Source: [Mycobacterium] stephanolepidis (lineage in GTDB: Bacteria > Actinomycetota > Actinomycetes > Mycobacteriales > Mycobacteriaceae). Taken from it: a stretch of 64,000 nucleotides of DNA. The stretch spans positions 4,216,001-4,280,000 of the forward strand of contig NZ_AP018165.1 in NCBI RefSeq assembly GCF_002356335.1, read 5' to 3'. Both the position numbers and the translations under genes were made by a program. Shown here piece by piece: positions 51,674 through 61,986 of the stretch (its first letter is position 1; each line of letters opens with the position of its first letter). The notes under the pieces were generated by a model that searched no databases, had not been told where the DNA came from, and saw only the letters and a program-made list of their open reading frames with translations.

Positions 51674-52012
51674 ATGGACGCCTTCATGGTGATCGCCGAC
51701 CCGACTCGACGCCGGATCATCGACACCCTGCGCGAAGGAGCAGCCGATGTCACGACGCTGATCGAACGACTCGATGTCTCGCAGTCGCTGGTGTCCAAGC
51801 ACCTGGGCGTCCTGCGTGATGCAGGCACAGTTCGCGTGGAGGTCGCCGGGAAACGCCGGGTCTACCACCTGGCGGACGATCCCCTGCCCGCCGTACTGGC
51901 CTGGGTGACGCCCTATCACCGCAAGTGGGCCACCGCGTTCGATCGCCTCGCCCATCTCATCGTCAGCGAGGCCGACACTCATGACAACACGAAGGACGAC
52001 GACCGTGACTAA
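51674..52012 (+). CDS. ArsR-family transcriptional regulator
   Basis: A 112-aa winged-helix regulator: ADPTRRRIIDTLREG, DVSQSLVSKHLGVLRDAGTVRVEVAGKRRVYHL is the DNA-binding helix and wing. No metal-binding cysteine pair is visible, so it probably does not sense arsenic or heavy metals. It belongs to the common ArsR-SRPBCC pairing, with the next gene overlapping by eight bases. The operator immediately upstream supports autoregulation. The ATG lies right after the operator, with no space for a Shine-Dalgarno site, so a leaderless message is likely. Confidence 0.9.
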   Translation: MDAFMVIADPTRRRIIDTLREGAADVTTLIERLDVSQSLVSKHLGVLRDAGTVRVEVAGKRRVYHLADDPLPAVLAWVTPYHRKWATAFDRLAHLIVSEADTHDNTKDDDRD

Positions 52013-52514
52013 TCCCCTGGCCGCCACCCTCACCCCGTGCGACGACCACGACGGCAGGTGGGTTCTGACCATGTCCCGCGAGTTCAACCACTCACCGGAG
52101 AAGGTATGGCCGTGGCTCGTCGACCCCGACAAGTTGCGACAGTGGTCACCCGCCGTACCCGATCGCCCACTGGATTCGGTGGGAGCCGCTCGGGTCCGGG
52201 AGACTTCTGCGGATCCGGTACTCGACGGCGAAGTGCTCACCGTCAACCCTCCACACGAGCTGATCCATCGCTGGGGTCCCGACGACACCCTGAGGTGGCG
52301 AATCGAACCCACAAAGAATGGATGTCGACTGACCCTCGAACACTCGATGTCCGATCGCGGTAATGCGTCGGGAAATGCCGGCGGTTGGCACATCTGCCTG
52401 GACACTCTCACCTTGGCCGTCGACGGGACACCGCGTGGCCGGGTGGTTGGCCTCGATGCCATGACTCACGACTGGCAAAACCTCAACAACGGGTACGCAG
52501 AGATACTCGGCTGA
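52005..52514 (+). CDS. SRPBCC (AHSA1-like) domain protein
   Basis: This 169-aa protein of the SRPBCC fold has SREFNHSPEKVWPWLVDPDKLRQWSP at the start, HELIHRWGPDD, and LTLEHSM later, typical of AHSA1/START-like ligand-binding proteins often paired with an ArsR regulator. The ligand is unknown. The GTG at 52005 overlaps the arsR stop, so the two genes are translated together. Confidence 0.85.
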   Translation: MTNPLAATLTPCDDHDGRWVLTMSREFNHSPEKVWPWLVDPDKLRQWSPAVPDRPLDSVGAARVRETSADPVLDGEVLTVNPPHELIHRWGPDDTLRWRIEPTKNGCRLTLEHSMSDRGNASGNAGGWHICLDTLTLAVDGTPRGRVVGLDAMTHDWQNLNNGYAEILG

Positions 52515-52742
52515 GCGCTCACAGAATTTGCTGAATCTCCTCACGCACTCCGGGAACAAGCCAGCTAATTTGGATACAATCCTGCGTCGAAATTAGTCCT
52601 TGACCAGGTACTACAAGCGCAGTGGCCAATGTAGTGGAACTGGCCGGTTCACCCCTCTCAGAGTATGGCGCAAAAGCTTTGCCCTCTTTACTCTCATGCC
52701 ACCGCATTCGGCAACGGCGCCGAAAGCACAGGAGGGGTCCTG

Positions 52743-54473
52743 ATGGCAGCGCAGCATTCGGTTTCGGGGAAACGTCAATCGCTCAAGCGCTCGGTGGCCA
52801 CCGCCGCCGCGGTGGCGGCGACATGCACGGTGCTGGCACCGGTCGCCATGGAGTCGCGAACCATCGCCTCGACGCTCGCGTCCTATGTCATCGGAGTCGG
52901 TGGCCGCGGCGACGGCCCGGGTGCGAACATTCCCGCCAAGCTCGGCGGCCTCGATGGCTTCTACAACTCTTCTTCCGACACGTACGTTCCCGTTTCCTAT
53001 CCGGGGACGATGTGGCCCGTCGATGGTCTGCGGGACAAGACCTTTCGCCAATCTGTCACCGCAGGGCACACGGCATTGGCCTACGAGATTGCGACCCATC
53101 CGGGCAAGAAGGTCATCATCGGCTACTCGCTCGGCGCGGTAGTCGTCAACGAGTCACGCAAAGACCTCGAAGAGCAGTACGGGCCCGACGGAAACCCGGA
53201 TATCCAATTCGTCCTGATCTCCAATGCCTACAAGCCCAATGGGGGCATTCTGGCCCGCTTCCCCGGTATCTGGATTCCGTTCATGGATATCTACTCGGCC
53301 CAGCCTGCGAAGCCGGACATCTTCACCACCACGGATATCACCAACGAATACGACACGATCGGCGACTTCCCGGCGTACTTCAACCCATTGGCCATCGCCA
53401 ATGCCCTTGTGGCATTCCCGTATACGCATCCCGACCAGTTCTATGACAACACCGATCTGGACAAGTACGACAACGCGAACGCCCTGGCGGACAAGACCCA
53501 GACCGACGGCAACACAACCACGTACCACTACGAAGACGGCACGACCAAGACCGTGATCACCAACGCCAACGGCTCCATATCCACCTACTACGTCGTGCAC
53601 ACCGAACATCTCCCGCTGCTGCAACCGCTGCGCGATCTCACCAATCCGATAGGCGCGTCCTTCGTGCTCGATGCCATCGAGCCCACCCTGCGCGTGTTCA
53701 TCGATATGGCCTACGACCGCGAAACCGGCCCGGGCACCATAAAACCGTTCAGTCTCTTCACCCCATCGAAAAACATCATCGATGCACTCAAGAAGCTGCC
53801 CGGTGCCGTCGAGGAAGGCGCCGAGAACTTCCAGAACGGACTGCCCGGCGCGGCGCCCATGCAACCCGCCCCTGTCGACAGAACCGCCAATCCCCCTGCC
53901 CCTCAGGCTGATCCCACGAGGGCCATACCGCCCGCGACCCAGACACCCGCACCCGAAACACCCAGGGAACCAGTCCTCACCCCGACCACATCCGGGCCAA
54001 CCGCTCCCCCCGCGCCGACCAAGCTCTCCGATCCCACCGCAATCGCGGTCAGTGCAAACACAGTGCCCACCGCGCAGGCTGAGACCACAACGGAAACCAA
54101 ACCCGAGACCACGCCCGACGAGAAGCCGGGCCAGCGGAAGCCCGCCGTCACTTCCGTCAAGGACGTCGAGAAGTCGAAAGACACGACGAAGCCGACCCTG
54201 CGCCTTCCGAAGCTTCCCGTGTCACGGCCCGGGACGACGGCGAAGAATCCGAAACTCCCGTCGATCAGAGACGGCCTCACGTCCATACCGGGCCTGGGCG
54301 CCGGCAAGTCACCCAGCGCGACCAGCGCCGACTCGGGAGCCGGCAAGGAAACCGGCGATACCGGAAACAGCAGCGGCCCCGAATCCGGCACCCACGCCGG
54401 CCCGAGTGACCACGCGAACTCGGGCGATCACTCCAAATCCGGGAACGGACATTCCGGGAGCAACGCGGCCTGA
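52743..54473 (+). CDS. Secreted PE-PPE-domain hydrolase without PE or PPE N-terminus
   Basis: This 576-aa protein has a signal-like hydrophobic stretch at residues 15-45 (LKRSVATAAAVAATCTVLAP) and then the PE-PPE serine-hydrolase domain. The GYSLGAVV motif holds the probable nucleophile Ser, with GVGGRGD, PAYFNPLA and an HTEHLPLLQPL motif near the end of the domain. From about residue 385 to 576 it is Pro/Thr/Ser/Lys-rich and of low complexity, probably disordered or wall-spanning. Family members are esterases or lipases active on acyl chains. ATG 52743 is used because GGAGGGG precedes it at five bases. Its position next to ArsR/SRPBCC suggests no specific pathway. Confidence 0.83.
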   Translation: MAAQHSVSGKRQSLKRSVATAAAVAATCTVLAPVAMESRTIASTLASYVIGVGGRGDGPGANIPAKLGGLDGFYNSSSDTYVPVSYPGTMWPVDGLRDKTFRQSVTAGHTALAYEIATHPGKKVIIGYSLGAVVVNESRKDLEEQYGPDGNPDIQFVLISNAYKPNGGILARFPGIWIPFMDIYSAQPAKPDIFTTTDITNEYDTIGDFPAYFNPLAIANALVAFPYTHPDQFYDNTDLDKYDNANALADKTQTDGNTTTYHYEDGTTKTVITNANGSISTYYVVHTEHLPLLQPLRDLTNPIGASFVLDAIEPTLRVFIDMAYDRETGPGTIKPFSLFTPSKNIIDALKKLPGAVEEGAENFQNGLPGAAPMQPAPVDRTANPPAPQADPTRAIPPATQTPAPETPREPVLTPTTSGPTAPPAPTKLSDPTAIAVSANTVPTAQAETTTETKPETTPDEKPGQRKPAVTSVKDVEKSKDTTKPTLRLPKLPVSRPGTTAKNPKLPSIRDGLTSIPGLGAGKSPSATSADSGAGKETGDTGNSSGPESGTHAGPSDHANSGDHSKSGNGHSGSNAA

Positions 54474-54541
54474 CCCGGCCACCGCATCACGAATCAGCCA
54501 GATCGCAACCTCCACGCTCTCGCGTGGCACGGAGTCAAAGG

Positions 54542-54898
54542 TCAGCCCTCCGGATAGAAGAGAAAGAGCACGCAACCCTGCTTCGACTGCGGAACATGCC
54601 AGGACTACGCGGGGGCATGGAGGAATGTGCCGGCCGGATACTCGTTTACTCCATCGCCGAGCACTCCAGATACGACGTACACCTCCTCCGGCCCAGGCAG
54701 ATGGTGATCCTCTCCCACCCACACCGCTCCCGCAGAGATGGTTGTAATCAGGGCTTTCGCACCATTCTCGCCCTCCCAGAGCGGTTGAATGGTCACTCCG
54801 GGGAAGAGCTCGATCGGCTCGACGTCACCCGCCGATTTCCACGCGTAGCCCGGAGCATTGGGACCGAAAAGAGCGGGATCACCCTGAGTGGCCGGCAC
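54542..54898 (-). pseudogene. Cupin-fold protein with a premature in-frame stop
   Basis: From 54898 the frame encodes a small cupin: PGVTIQPLWEGENG, then GEDHHLPGPEEVYVVSGVLGDG (cupin motif 1 with the metal-binding HxH...E pattern) and YPAGTFLHAPA. A TAG at 54607-54605 then stops it at residue 97. The same frame continues straight on with SWHVPQSKQGCVLFLFYPEG and a TGA at 54542, which carries the second cupin motif His and is typical family sequence. The TAG replaces what in relatives is usually Gly or Glu, so it looks like a nonsense change. Without the last 20 residues the barrel lacks its closing strands. Product function is unknown. Confidence 0.78.
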
Positions 54899-54974
54899 CT
54901 GTGGAGCAACCCGTCAAGGTGGCGTCTGCATTCCTCATGTGGGCCCCTGGCACTGCGTCGCCTAGACTGGGTGA

Positions 54975-55139
54975 ATGCCAGCCAAGACCGAACCAGCCGC
55001 GATCGACGATCTCGAGCCGCTGGCCGACGAGACTGCCCATCAGGCGCAGCGCGTCGTCGCCGCCTATGCGAACGATGCCGACGAGTGCCGCATGCTGCTC
55101 GCGATGCTGGGTATCGGGCCAACCAAGGTCGACGCGTAA
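54975..55139 (+). CDS. Small conserved protein upstream of otsA (Rv3489-like)
   Basis: A 54-aa frame. It reads MPAKTEPAAIDDLEPLADET at the start, then an amphipathic helix (AHQAQRVVAAYANDADECRM) and ends with LLAMLGIGPTKVDA. Codon usage and position match M. tuberculosis Rv3489, a 54-aa protein of unknown function immediately upstream of otsA (Rv3490). It is followed by otsA after about 40 bases, so the two are probably one transcript. Confidence 0.75.
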   Translation: MPAKTEPAAIDDLEPLADETAHQAQRVVAAYANDADECRMLLAMLGIGPTKVDA

Positions 55140-55178
55140 CCCGATACGTCTCCTCGCGATTCGTACTGAGAAACAAAC

Positions 55179-56686
<1,508 letters not shown>

Positions 56687-56690
<4 letters not shown>

Positions 56691-57169
56691 AGCGGCGTGA
56701 TGTAGGAGATCAACCACTTGTCTCCTGCGCGCGTGTAGTCCACCTGAATCGACGACGAGTCGTACACCGGAGTACGCGACTGGTCCGTGATGGTGCGATT
56801 CATGTAAACCACCACCTGCGCCGAATCTCTATGCGCGGCAATGATTCCGGTGCCGACGATACTGGTCTGGCTGACGATCTTGCGCTGCTTGGCCTGCGGG
56901 ATGATCTCCCGGTTCGCCTTGTCTTCGAACTCACGCCGGTACTCGGGGGTCAGCCCCGCGTACTGTTCGTCGAGGCTGCGCTCGACGGTCTGATAGTCGT
57001 ATCCGAAGATGCTTCCCACCTGCTTGCCGGCCTGCTTGATCAGCGTCTGTCCCGCAGCCCGGCTGGCGATGGTATCGACTCTGTGCCAGTACATGCCGCC
57101 GGCCACGGCGGACAACCCGATAACGGCCAGCACCACAACCGCGACGAAAGTTCTTGTCAACCAGCGCAT
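56687..57169 (-). CDS. Mce4-associated membrane protein (Rv3492c-like)
   Basis: A 160-aa protein with one N-terminal membrane helix ([20 protein letters not shown]) and an extracytoplasmic domain with a mixed beta pattern, as in Mce-associated (Mam) proteins, which stabilise Mce complexes. ATG 57169 shares one base with the previous gene's TGA (TGATG), giving tight translational coupling. It is the last gene of the operon and corresponds in position to M. tuberculosis Rv3492c. Confidence 0.83.
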
Positions 57170-57849
57170 CAGCTCTGTCCGTCCGGCCATCTCAGGTCAT
57201 ATGCGGTCATGTTGCCCTGCTGATCCTCGGCGACGATCATCCGCATGCGATACGACTTGGAGGGCTCGTTGACCCCCGAGTCTGCGTTGGTGAGGGTTAC
57301 GCGCGCGGAGATGAGTATCGAGGCTTTCTTGCTCACCTCGTCGACGCTTTCCAGGCTCGCCTTCTTGATCACCACCTCCGAGCTGGTGCCGGTTTGGTGG
57401 TACAGCGCTTTGAGATTGGCGGTGTTGTCGGGGTTGAAGGTGCCCCGTAGCGGTCCGCTGGTGCTGTTGACGAACTGGTCGACGTTCTTATCGATGCTGT
57501 CCGGGCTGTAGGTCATCATGTTCGTCACCGTCTGCACAGCAGTGTCGACGAAATGCTGGTCGCGCGCGGCGCGCAGGTCATCGCGATGCTGGGCACGACC
57601 CATGAGCGCCAGTGCCACTCCCAATGCGCCAATCAGCACCACTGCCAGCACCGATGCCACCCATGCCACAGCGCGCGCGTTTCCCCGTCGACGGGAATCG
57701 GACACGGAGGGCTCGGGTTTCGACCGGGTCTCGGTGCGGCCCAGCGACACACTGATGGGCTCGGCACCGGTCTCACTCGTAGGGCCGGCCGGCCGGGCCG
57801 CCCGCCGCCGCGGTGTCTGCGACGTGGCTTTCGGCTCGTCTTGGGTCAT
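57169..57849 (-). CDS. Mce4-associated membrane protein (Rv3493c-like)
   Basis: A 226-aa protein with a cytoplasmic Arg/Pro/Thr-rich N-terminal segment of about 70 residues, one membrane helix (AVAWVASVLAVVLIGALGVALAL) and an extracytoplasmic domain with AARDQHFVDTAVQTVTNMM and SARVTLTNADSGV. This is the usual Mam architecture. ATG 57849 overlaps the mce4F TGA by four bases. It corresponds in position to M. tuberculosis Rv3493c. Confidence 0.83.
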   Translation of the reverse strand: MTQDEPKATSQTPRRRAARPAGPTSETGAEPISVSLGRTETRSKPEPSVSDSRRRGNARAVAWVASVLAVVLIGALGVALALMGRAQHRDDLRAARDQHFVDTAVQTVTNMMTYSPDSIDKNVDQFVNSTSGPLRGTFNPDNTANLKALYHQTGTSSEVVIKKASLESVDEVSKKASILISARVTLTNADSGVNEPSKSYRMRMIVAEDQQGNMTAYDLRWPDGQS

Positions 57850-59375
57850 ACCGGCTTCGGTCCCAGCATCAGATCCGCCCACGTCTCCGCCTCACTACCG
57901 CGGTCCAGCGCGGGCGCGTACACACTCGGCTGATTGTTGGCATCGAGGAACACACCATTCTTCGGATCATAGGCACGCGCCGCCATCGGCTCCGATTTCG
58001 CTGCTACCGGCATCACGTCACCTCCGGCCGGCGGGGCGTCCGGAGCCGGCGGAGGCGGCGGCGGCAGTGTCGGAGTGCCCGGATCCGGCTCGGCGCCCGG
58101 CGGTATGTTCGGGAATTTGTTGGGCGGCAGGATGTTCCGCGGATCCTCCACCGGGGTGCCATACGGCGCGGGCGGGCCACGCCATGGGTTACTGCCAATC
58201 GGCACGTATCCGCGCGGGTCACGGCACAGCTGAATGGTCGGTGCCCGCTTTCCGGGGAACTCCTGGCACGGGTAGTTGCGCGCGCCACGCACCGCGCTGG
58301 GATCGTTCTGGGCGGTCTTGCAGTACATGTCCCTGGGCAGCTCGCGCAGGGTCTCATCGGCCGGGGTACGCATCAGCGGCGCCGGCACGAAACCGGTGAG
58401 GCATGGCGGCGGGTCACCCAGGTTCAGCCGGAAGTCCAGCTTCGCGCCCTCGTCCATCGGGGCACCACCGGCGACCGTCAACAACGCCGAGAACAACGCG
58501 GGCAGGATCACCAACGACTGCTCGATGGACTTGTTGTAGATGACGCCGACGCGCCCCAGATTGGCCAGGCTCGCCGCGAGCACCGGGAACGACGGGCGAA
58601 TACCCGCGAACAGTTCGGAGGCTTCCTCGGCGGCACCCGGCGCCACCTTGAGGAACTGCCGCAGTTGCGGGTCGGCCTTGGCGAAATGCTCGGTCAATGC
58701 CGCCAGGCTGGAGACGGATCCGCGGATGTTGTCACCGCTACGGATCTGAGCATCCAGCAGCGGCCCCACCTGATCGATCAGCTTGGTAGTGCTGCCATAG
58801 TCGGCGTTGGCCTCCTGGATCAGCAGCCGCGACGAGTCGATCAACCGGGAAAGTTCCTGACCGGATCCGTTGAATGCCTTGAACGCCTCGGACAGCACCT
58901 CCCGGAGCCGGGTGTCCGCGACGGTGTTGACCAGCCCGTCGGCCTGACGCAGCAGGGTGGACACATCGGTGGGGATGGCGGTGCGATCGGTACCGATCAC
59001 ATCGCCCCCTCGGAGGCTTCCGGCAGCACCCGTGGTGGGCGGCACCAGATCTACGTACTGCTCGCCGATGGCGGAGACGCTCTTGACGACTGCCCGCACA
59101 TTGCCGGGCACCTTGACGTCGTTGTTGAGCCGCATGCTGGCGGTGACGCCCTCGGGGGTCAGCGCAACGTCGGTGACCCGCCCGATCTGCACACCGCGGT
59201 AGGTGACGTTCGCGTTCTGATACAGGCCGCCCGAGGCAACGAACTGCGCTTTCACATCGTGTTTTCCGATGCCGAGCGCGGTGGGCACCCGCAGGTAGAA
59301 GATCGCCATCAACGCCACACTGATCACCGTGACGGCCGCGAAAATCACCAGCTGGATCTTGATCAGCCGTTCCAT
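57846..59375 (-). CDS. mce4F: Mce4F, Mce-family subunit
   Basis: A 509-aa Mce protein with an N-terminal membrane helix (LVIFAAVTVISVALMAIFYL) and then an MCE domain (GGLYQNANVTYRGVQIGRV). Long helical stretches follow, and the C-terminus from about residue 370 is a Pro-rich, low-complexity tail with the GRAP-type PPPPPAP run. Mce4 proteins assemble a shuttle for cholesterol and other sterols from the outer surface to the YrbE/MceG permease. It starts at ATG 59375, sharing one base with the mce4E stop (TGATG). Confidence 0.92.
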   Translation of the reverse strand: MERLIKIQLVIFAAVTVISVALMAIFYLRVPTALGIGKHDVKAQFVASGGLYQNANVTYRGVQIGRVTDVALTPEGVTASMRLNNDVKVPGNVRAVVKSVSAIGEQYVDLVPPTTGAAGSLRGGDVIGTDRTAIPTDVSTLLRQADGLVNTVADTRLREVLSEAFKAFNGSGQELSRLIDSSRLLIQEANADYGSTTKLIDQVGPLLDAQIRSGDNIRGSVSSLAALTEHFAKADPQLRQFLKVAPGAAEEASELFAGIRPSFPVLAASLANLGRVGVIYNKSIEQSLVILPALFSALLTVAGGAPMDEGAKLDFRLNLGDPPPCLTGFVPAPLMRTPADETLRELPRDMYCKTAQNDPSAVRGARNYPCQEFPGKRAPTIQLCRDPRGYVPIGSNPWRGPPAPYGTPVEDPRNILPPNKFPNIPPGAEPDPGTPTLPPPPPPAPDAPPAGGDVMPVAAKSEPMAARAYDPKNGVFLDANNQPSVYAPALDRGSEAETWADLMLGPKPV

Positions 59376-60583
59376 CAGCGACCACCTCCCTGTGGGGCGG
59401 CGGGGGCCGCGGGGGCAGGCAAATCGAACGGGCTGGTCTCCTTGCCGTTCAGGTTGGCCATGGATCCGATGAGCCATTCCGGGGGATTCACCACGTCGTT
59501 GAAATGCTGCATATTCGGGTCGAAGAACGATGTGGTGAAAAGCGTCTCGCCCAAACGCCGAGCGGTCAGGTCGAACGTCACGAAGACGTTCAGGTAGTCA
59601 CCGCGCACCGCGTTCCGCAGGTACTTGGTGCTGAACGGGAACGTGGGCAGGAGGTCCAGGCTGTCGATCAACACGTCGCGATTCTCGGCCAGCGCCCGCA
59701 CCACCGGGTACAACCCCTTGAGATCGGCGACGAGGTCTTCCTTGGTGGTCCGGAGCACCCGGTCGGTGATCTTCGCGAGGTTGCCCACCGAACGGAACGC
59801 CTCGATGATGTTGGCGCGATTCTCGTTGAGCACCTTGAGAGCGGGTTCGATTGAATCGATAGCGCGCCCAAGGCTTTCCTTGTGTTCGGCCAGGACTCGG
59901 GAGAACTTGTCGATGCCCTGCATGGCCGAGATGATGTCGTCCCGCTGAGAGTTGAGCGAGGAGATCAGTGTGGCGAGTTTGGGCAGCACCTGGGTGAGGT
60001 TGCCGGTACGCCCCTTGAACAGGTTGTAGGTCTCGTCGGTGATGTCTTGTATCGCACCGAGATTGCCCTTGTTGACCACGACAGAGAGCGCGGAGAGCAC
60101 CTCTTCGGTGCTGGGGTATTTGCCGGTACGGCTCAGCGGAATCGTGGCACCACCGGTCAGCCTGCCCACTGCGGGCTCGCCGGTGGGGGCGGCCAGCTCG
60201 ATGTGCTGCGAGCCGAGCAGGCTGGTCTGGGCGACCTTGGCGACGGCGTTGGCAGGCAACTGCACCTCGGGTCCCAGAGACACCTTGACTCCGGCATACC
60301 AAGAGCCGTCGGGCTTTTGGTACGCATCAATGCCGGACACACTGCCCACCGTCACGTCATCCACCATGACCGGGGAGTTCTGCGGCAGCGTGGTGACATC
60401 GGGCAGCTCAACAGTGATGGTGTAGGACCGCGATCCGTGTCCTGCCGTCCCGGGCAGGTTCAGCGAGTTGAGACCGTTGAACTGGCACCCACTGGCCACC
60501 ACGGCGACACCGACACCGATCGCCACGCCGCGCAGTGTGCGATGAGAGCATCGCGCGAAGAGCGTTGAACTCAGCCGACTCAT
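59375..60583 (-). CDS. lprN: Mce4E, Mce-family lipoprotein (LprN)
   Basis: A 402-aa Mce protein that begins with a lipoprotein signal: a basic start, GVAIGVGVAVVASGC with the lipidated Cys at residue 33, then an MCE domain (ITVELPDVTTLPQNSPVMVD) and a helical region. Homologous to M. tuberculosis LprN (Mce4E), the lipid-anchored subunit of the sterol importer. ATG 60583 overlaps the mce4D TGA by four bases; longer upstream readings bypass the signal peptide and are not used. Confidence 0.93.
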   Translation of the reverse strand: MSRLSSTLFARCSHRTLRGVAIGVGVAVVASGCQFNGLNSLNLPGTAGHGSRSYTITVELPDVTTLPQNSPVMVDDVTVGSVSGIDAYQKPDGSWYAGVKVSLGPEVQLPANAVAKVAQTSLLGSQHIELAAPTGEPAVGRLTGGATIPLSRTGKYPSTEEVLSALSVVVNKGNLGAIQDITDETYNLFKGRTGNLTQVLPKLATLISSLNSQRDDIISAMQGIDKFSRVLAEHKESLGRAIDSIEPALKVLNENRANIIEAFRSVGNLAKITDRVLRTTKEDLVADLKGLYPVVRALAENRDVLIDSLDLLPTFPFSTKYLRNAVRGDYLNVFVTFDLTARRLGETLFTTSFFDPNMQHFNDVVNPPEWLIGSMANLNGKETSPFDLPAPAAPAAPQGGGR

Positions 60584-61986
60584 CGCGGCCCTCCAGGAAC
60601 AGCAGGTGGTGCCGGCTCGTCCGCAGCCGCGGGGAAACCCGGTGGCACCGGCCCCGGCTCGGCGGGACGCAGCTCCGTGCCGGGGGGCGGCGGTGCATTG
60701 ACTTCCTCGGGCCCGAGCATCAACGCACTGAGGTCCTGTGGCGACGGCTTCGGTGGTGGCGGTGCGCCGTTGGGGCGAACCCACACCAGATCCTCGCGGG
60801 GCGCCTCGGATTTCGCCTCCGTCTCGGGAGTGTCGTAGATGATCTGTCCCTTGTACGCCGAAATCTGGTTGATCGGGTGCAGCAGGATCGGGGCGTAGTT
60901 GAATGTTGCACGGCGCAACACGGGGCCCATCCGTTCACGGCAGATCTCGGCCCGCTTCAAATACTCGGCCTTGGTGCCCGTTTCGAACACACCACCACAG
61001 ATGAACTGCACCGGGTTGGCCAGGTTCGGAATCGAGAGCATGCCGTTCAACGTGCCTGCCGCGGGGTTATAGATGTTGTAGAAGTTGGCCAGGCCGTTCG
61101 GCGCAACGTGCAGGATCTGCTCGACGTCGTCACTCTGGTCGGAGAAGATCTTCACGAAATCGCTCAGCTTGTTCACCGAATCGACCAGCGCAGAGTTGGT
61201 GTCTCCCAAGAAACCTCGCACATCGGTGAGGGCCTGGTTGAGTGCACCCAAGGTGGCTCCGAGGTTCTCGGTGCTGGCTGCCAGCACCTTCGACACCGAT
61301 GCCAGGTGGGTGCTGAACTGCACTATCTGCTCGTTCGAGTTCGCCAACGCATCCACCACCACCTGCAGGTTCTTGATGGTGCCGAACAGGTCCGTGCGCG
61401 AGTCGCCGAGTCGCCCGGCCGCCTGCGAAAGCTCGCGCACCGCATTCCGGAACGAGTCGCCGTTGCCGTCGAATGTGCTCGCCGCCTGGTTGATGAAATC
61501 GCTGACCGGCCCCTTGGATTCACCCTGCGGCCCCAAGCTGTCGCTGAGCTTGGCCAGCTCGGTCTTGACCTCATCCCATTCGATCGGGACGGCGGTCTTG
61601 TCCAGCCCCAACGACGCACCGTCGGCGAGGGCCTGCCCCTCTGTGTACGCCGGTGTCAGCTGAACGAACCTGGCGGTCACCAGGTTTGGCGCCATGATGA
61701 TCGCCTGCGCACCTTCGGGCACCTTGAACTTGTCCGGGAGTTCCATGGTGACCTTCACGTCACCCTCACGCGGCTCGACAGCGGTGATGCGCCCTGCCTT
61801 CACACCGAGGATACGAACGTCATCACCCGGGTACAGCCCGACAGCCGAGGCGAAATGCCCGATGATCTTGTGGGTCCCGCGACTGGGCCACACCCAGTAC
61901 AGCAGGCCACCCACGAGTACCACCGCGAGCATCGCGAAGACGCCCTTCTGGATCCAGGGTCTGAGACGGTTCTCCGGTGTTGTCAT
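60580..61986 (-). CDS. mce4D: Mce4D, Mce-family subunit
   Basis: A 468-aa protein with an N-terminal membrane helix (GVFAMLAVVLVGGLLYWVW), the MCE domain (SAVGLYPGDDVRILGVKAGR) and a long alpha-helical region. A Pro-rich C-terminus follows (PPPPKPSPQDLSALMLGPEE). This is the mce4D pattern. ATG 61986 overlaps the mce4C stop by four bases (ATGA). Confidence 0.93.
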   Translation of the reverse strand: MTTPENRLRPWIQKGVFAMLAVVLVGGLLYWVWPSRGTHKIIGHFASAVGLYPGDDVRILGVKAGRITAVEPREGDVKVTMELPDKFKVPEGAQAIIMAPNLVTARFVQLTPAYTEGQALADGASLGLDKTAVPIEWDEVKTELAKLSDSLGPQGESKGPVSDFINQAASTFDGNGDSFRNAVRELSQAAGRLGDSRTDLFGTIKNLQVVVDALANSNEQIVQFSTHLASVSKVLAASTENLGATLGALNQALTDVRGFLGDTNSALVDSVNKLSDFVKIFSDQSDDVEQILHVAPNGLANFYNIYNPAAGTLNGMLSIPNLANPVQFICGGVFETGTKAEYLKRAEICRERMGPVLRRATFNYAPILLHPINQISAYKGQIIYDTPETEAKSEAPREDLVWVRPNGAPPPPKPSPQDLSALMLGPEEVNAPPPPGTELRPAEPGPVPPGFPAAADEPAPPAVPGGPR

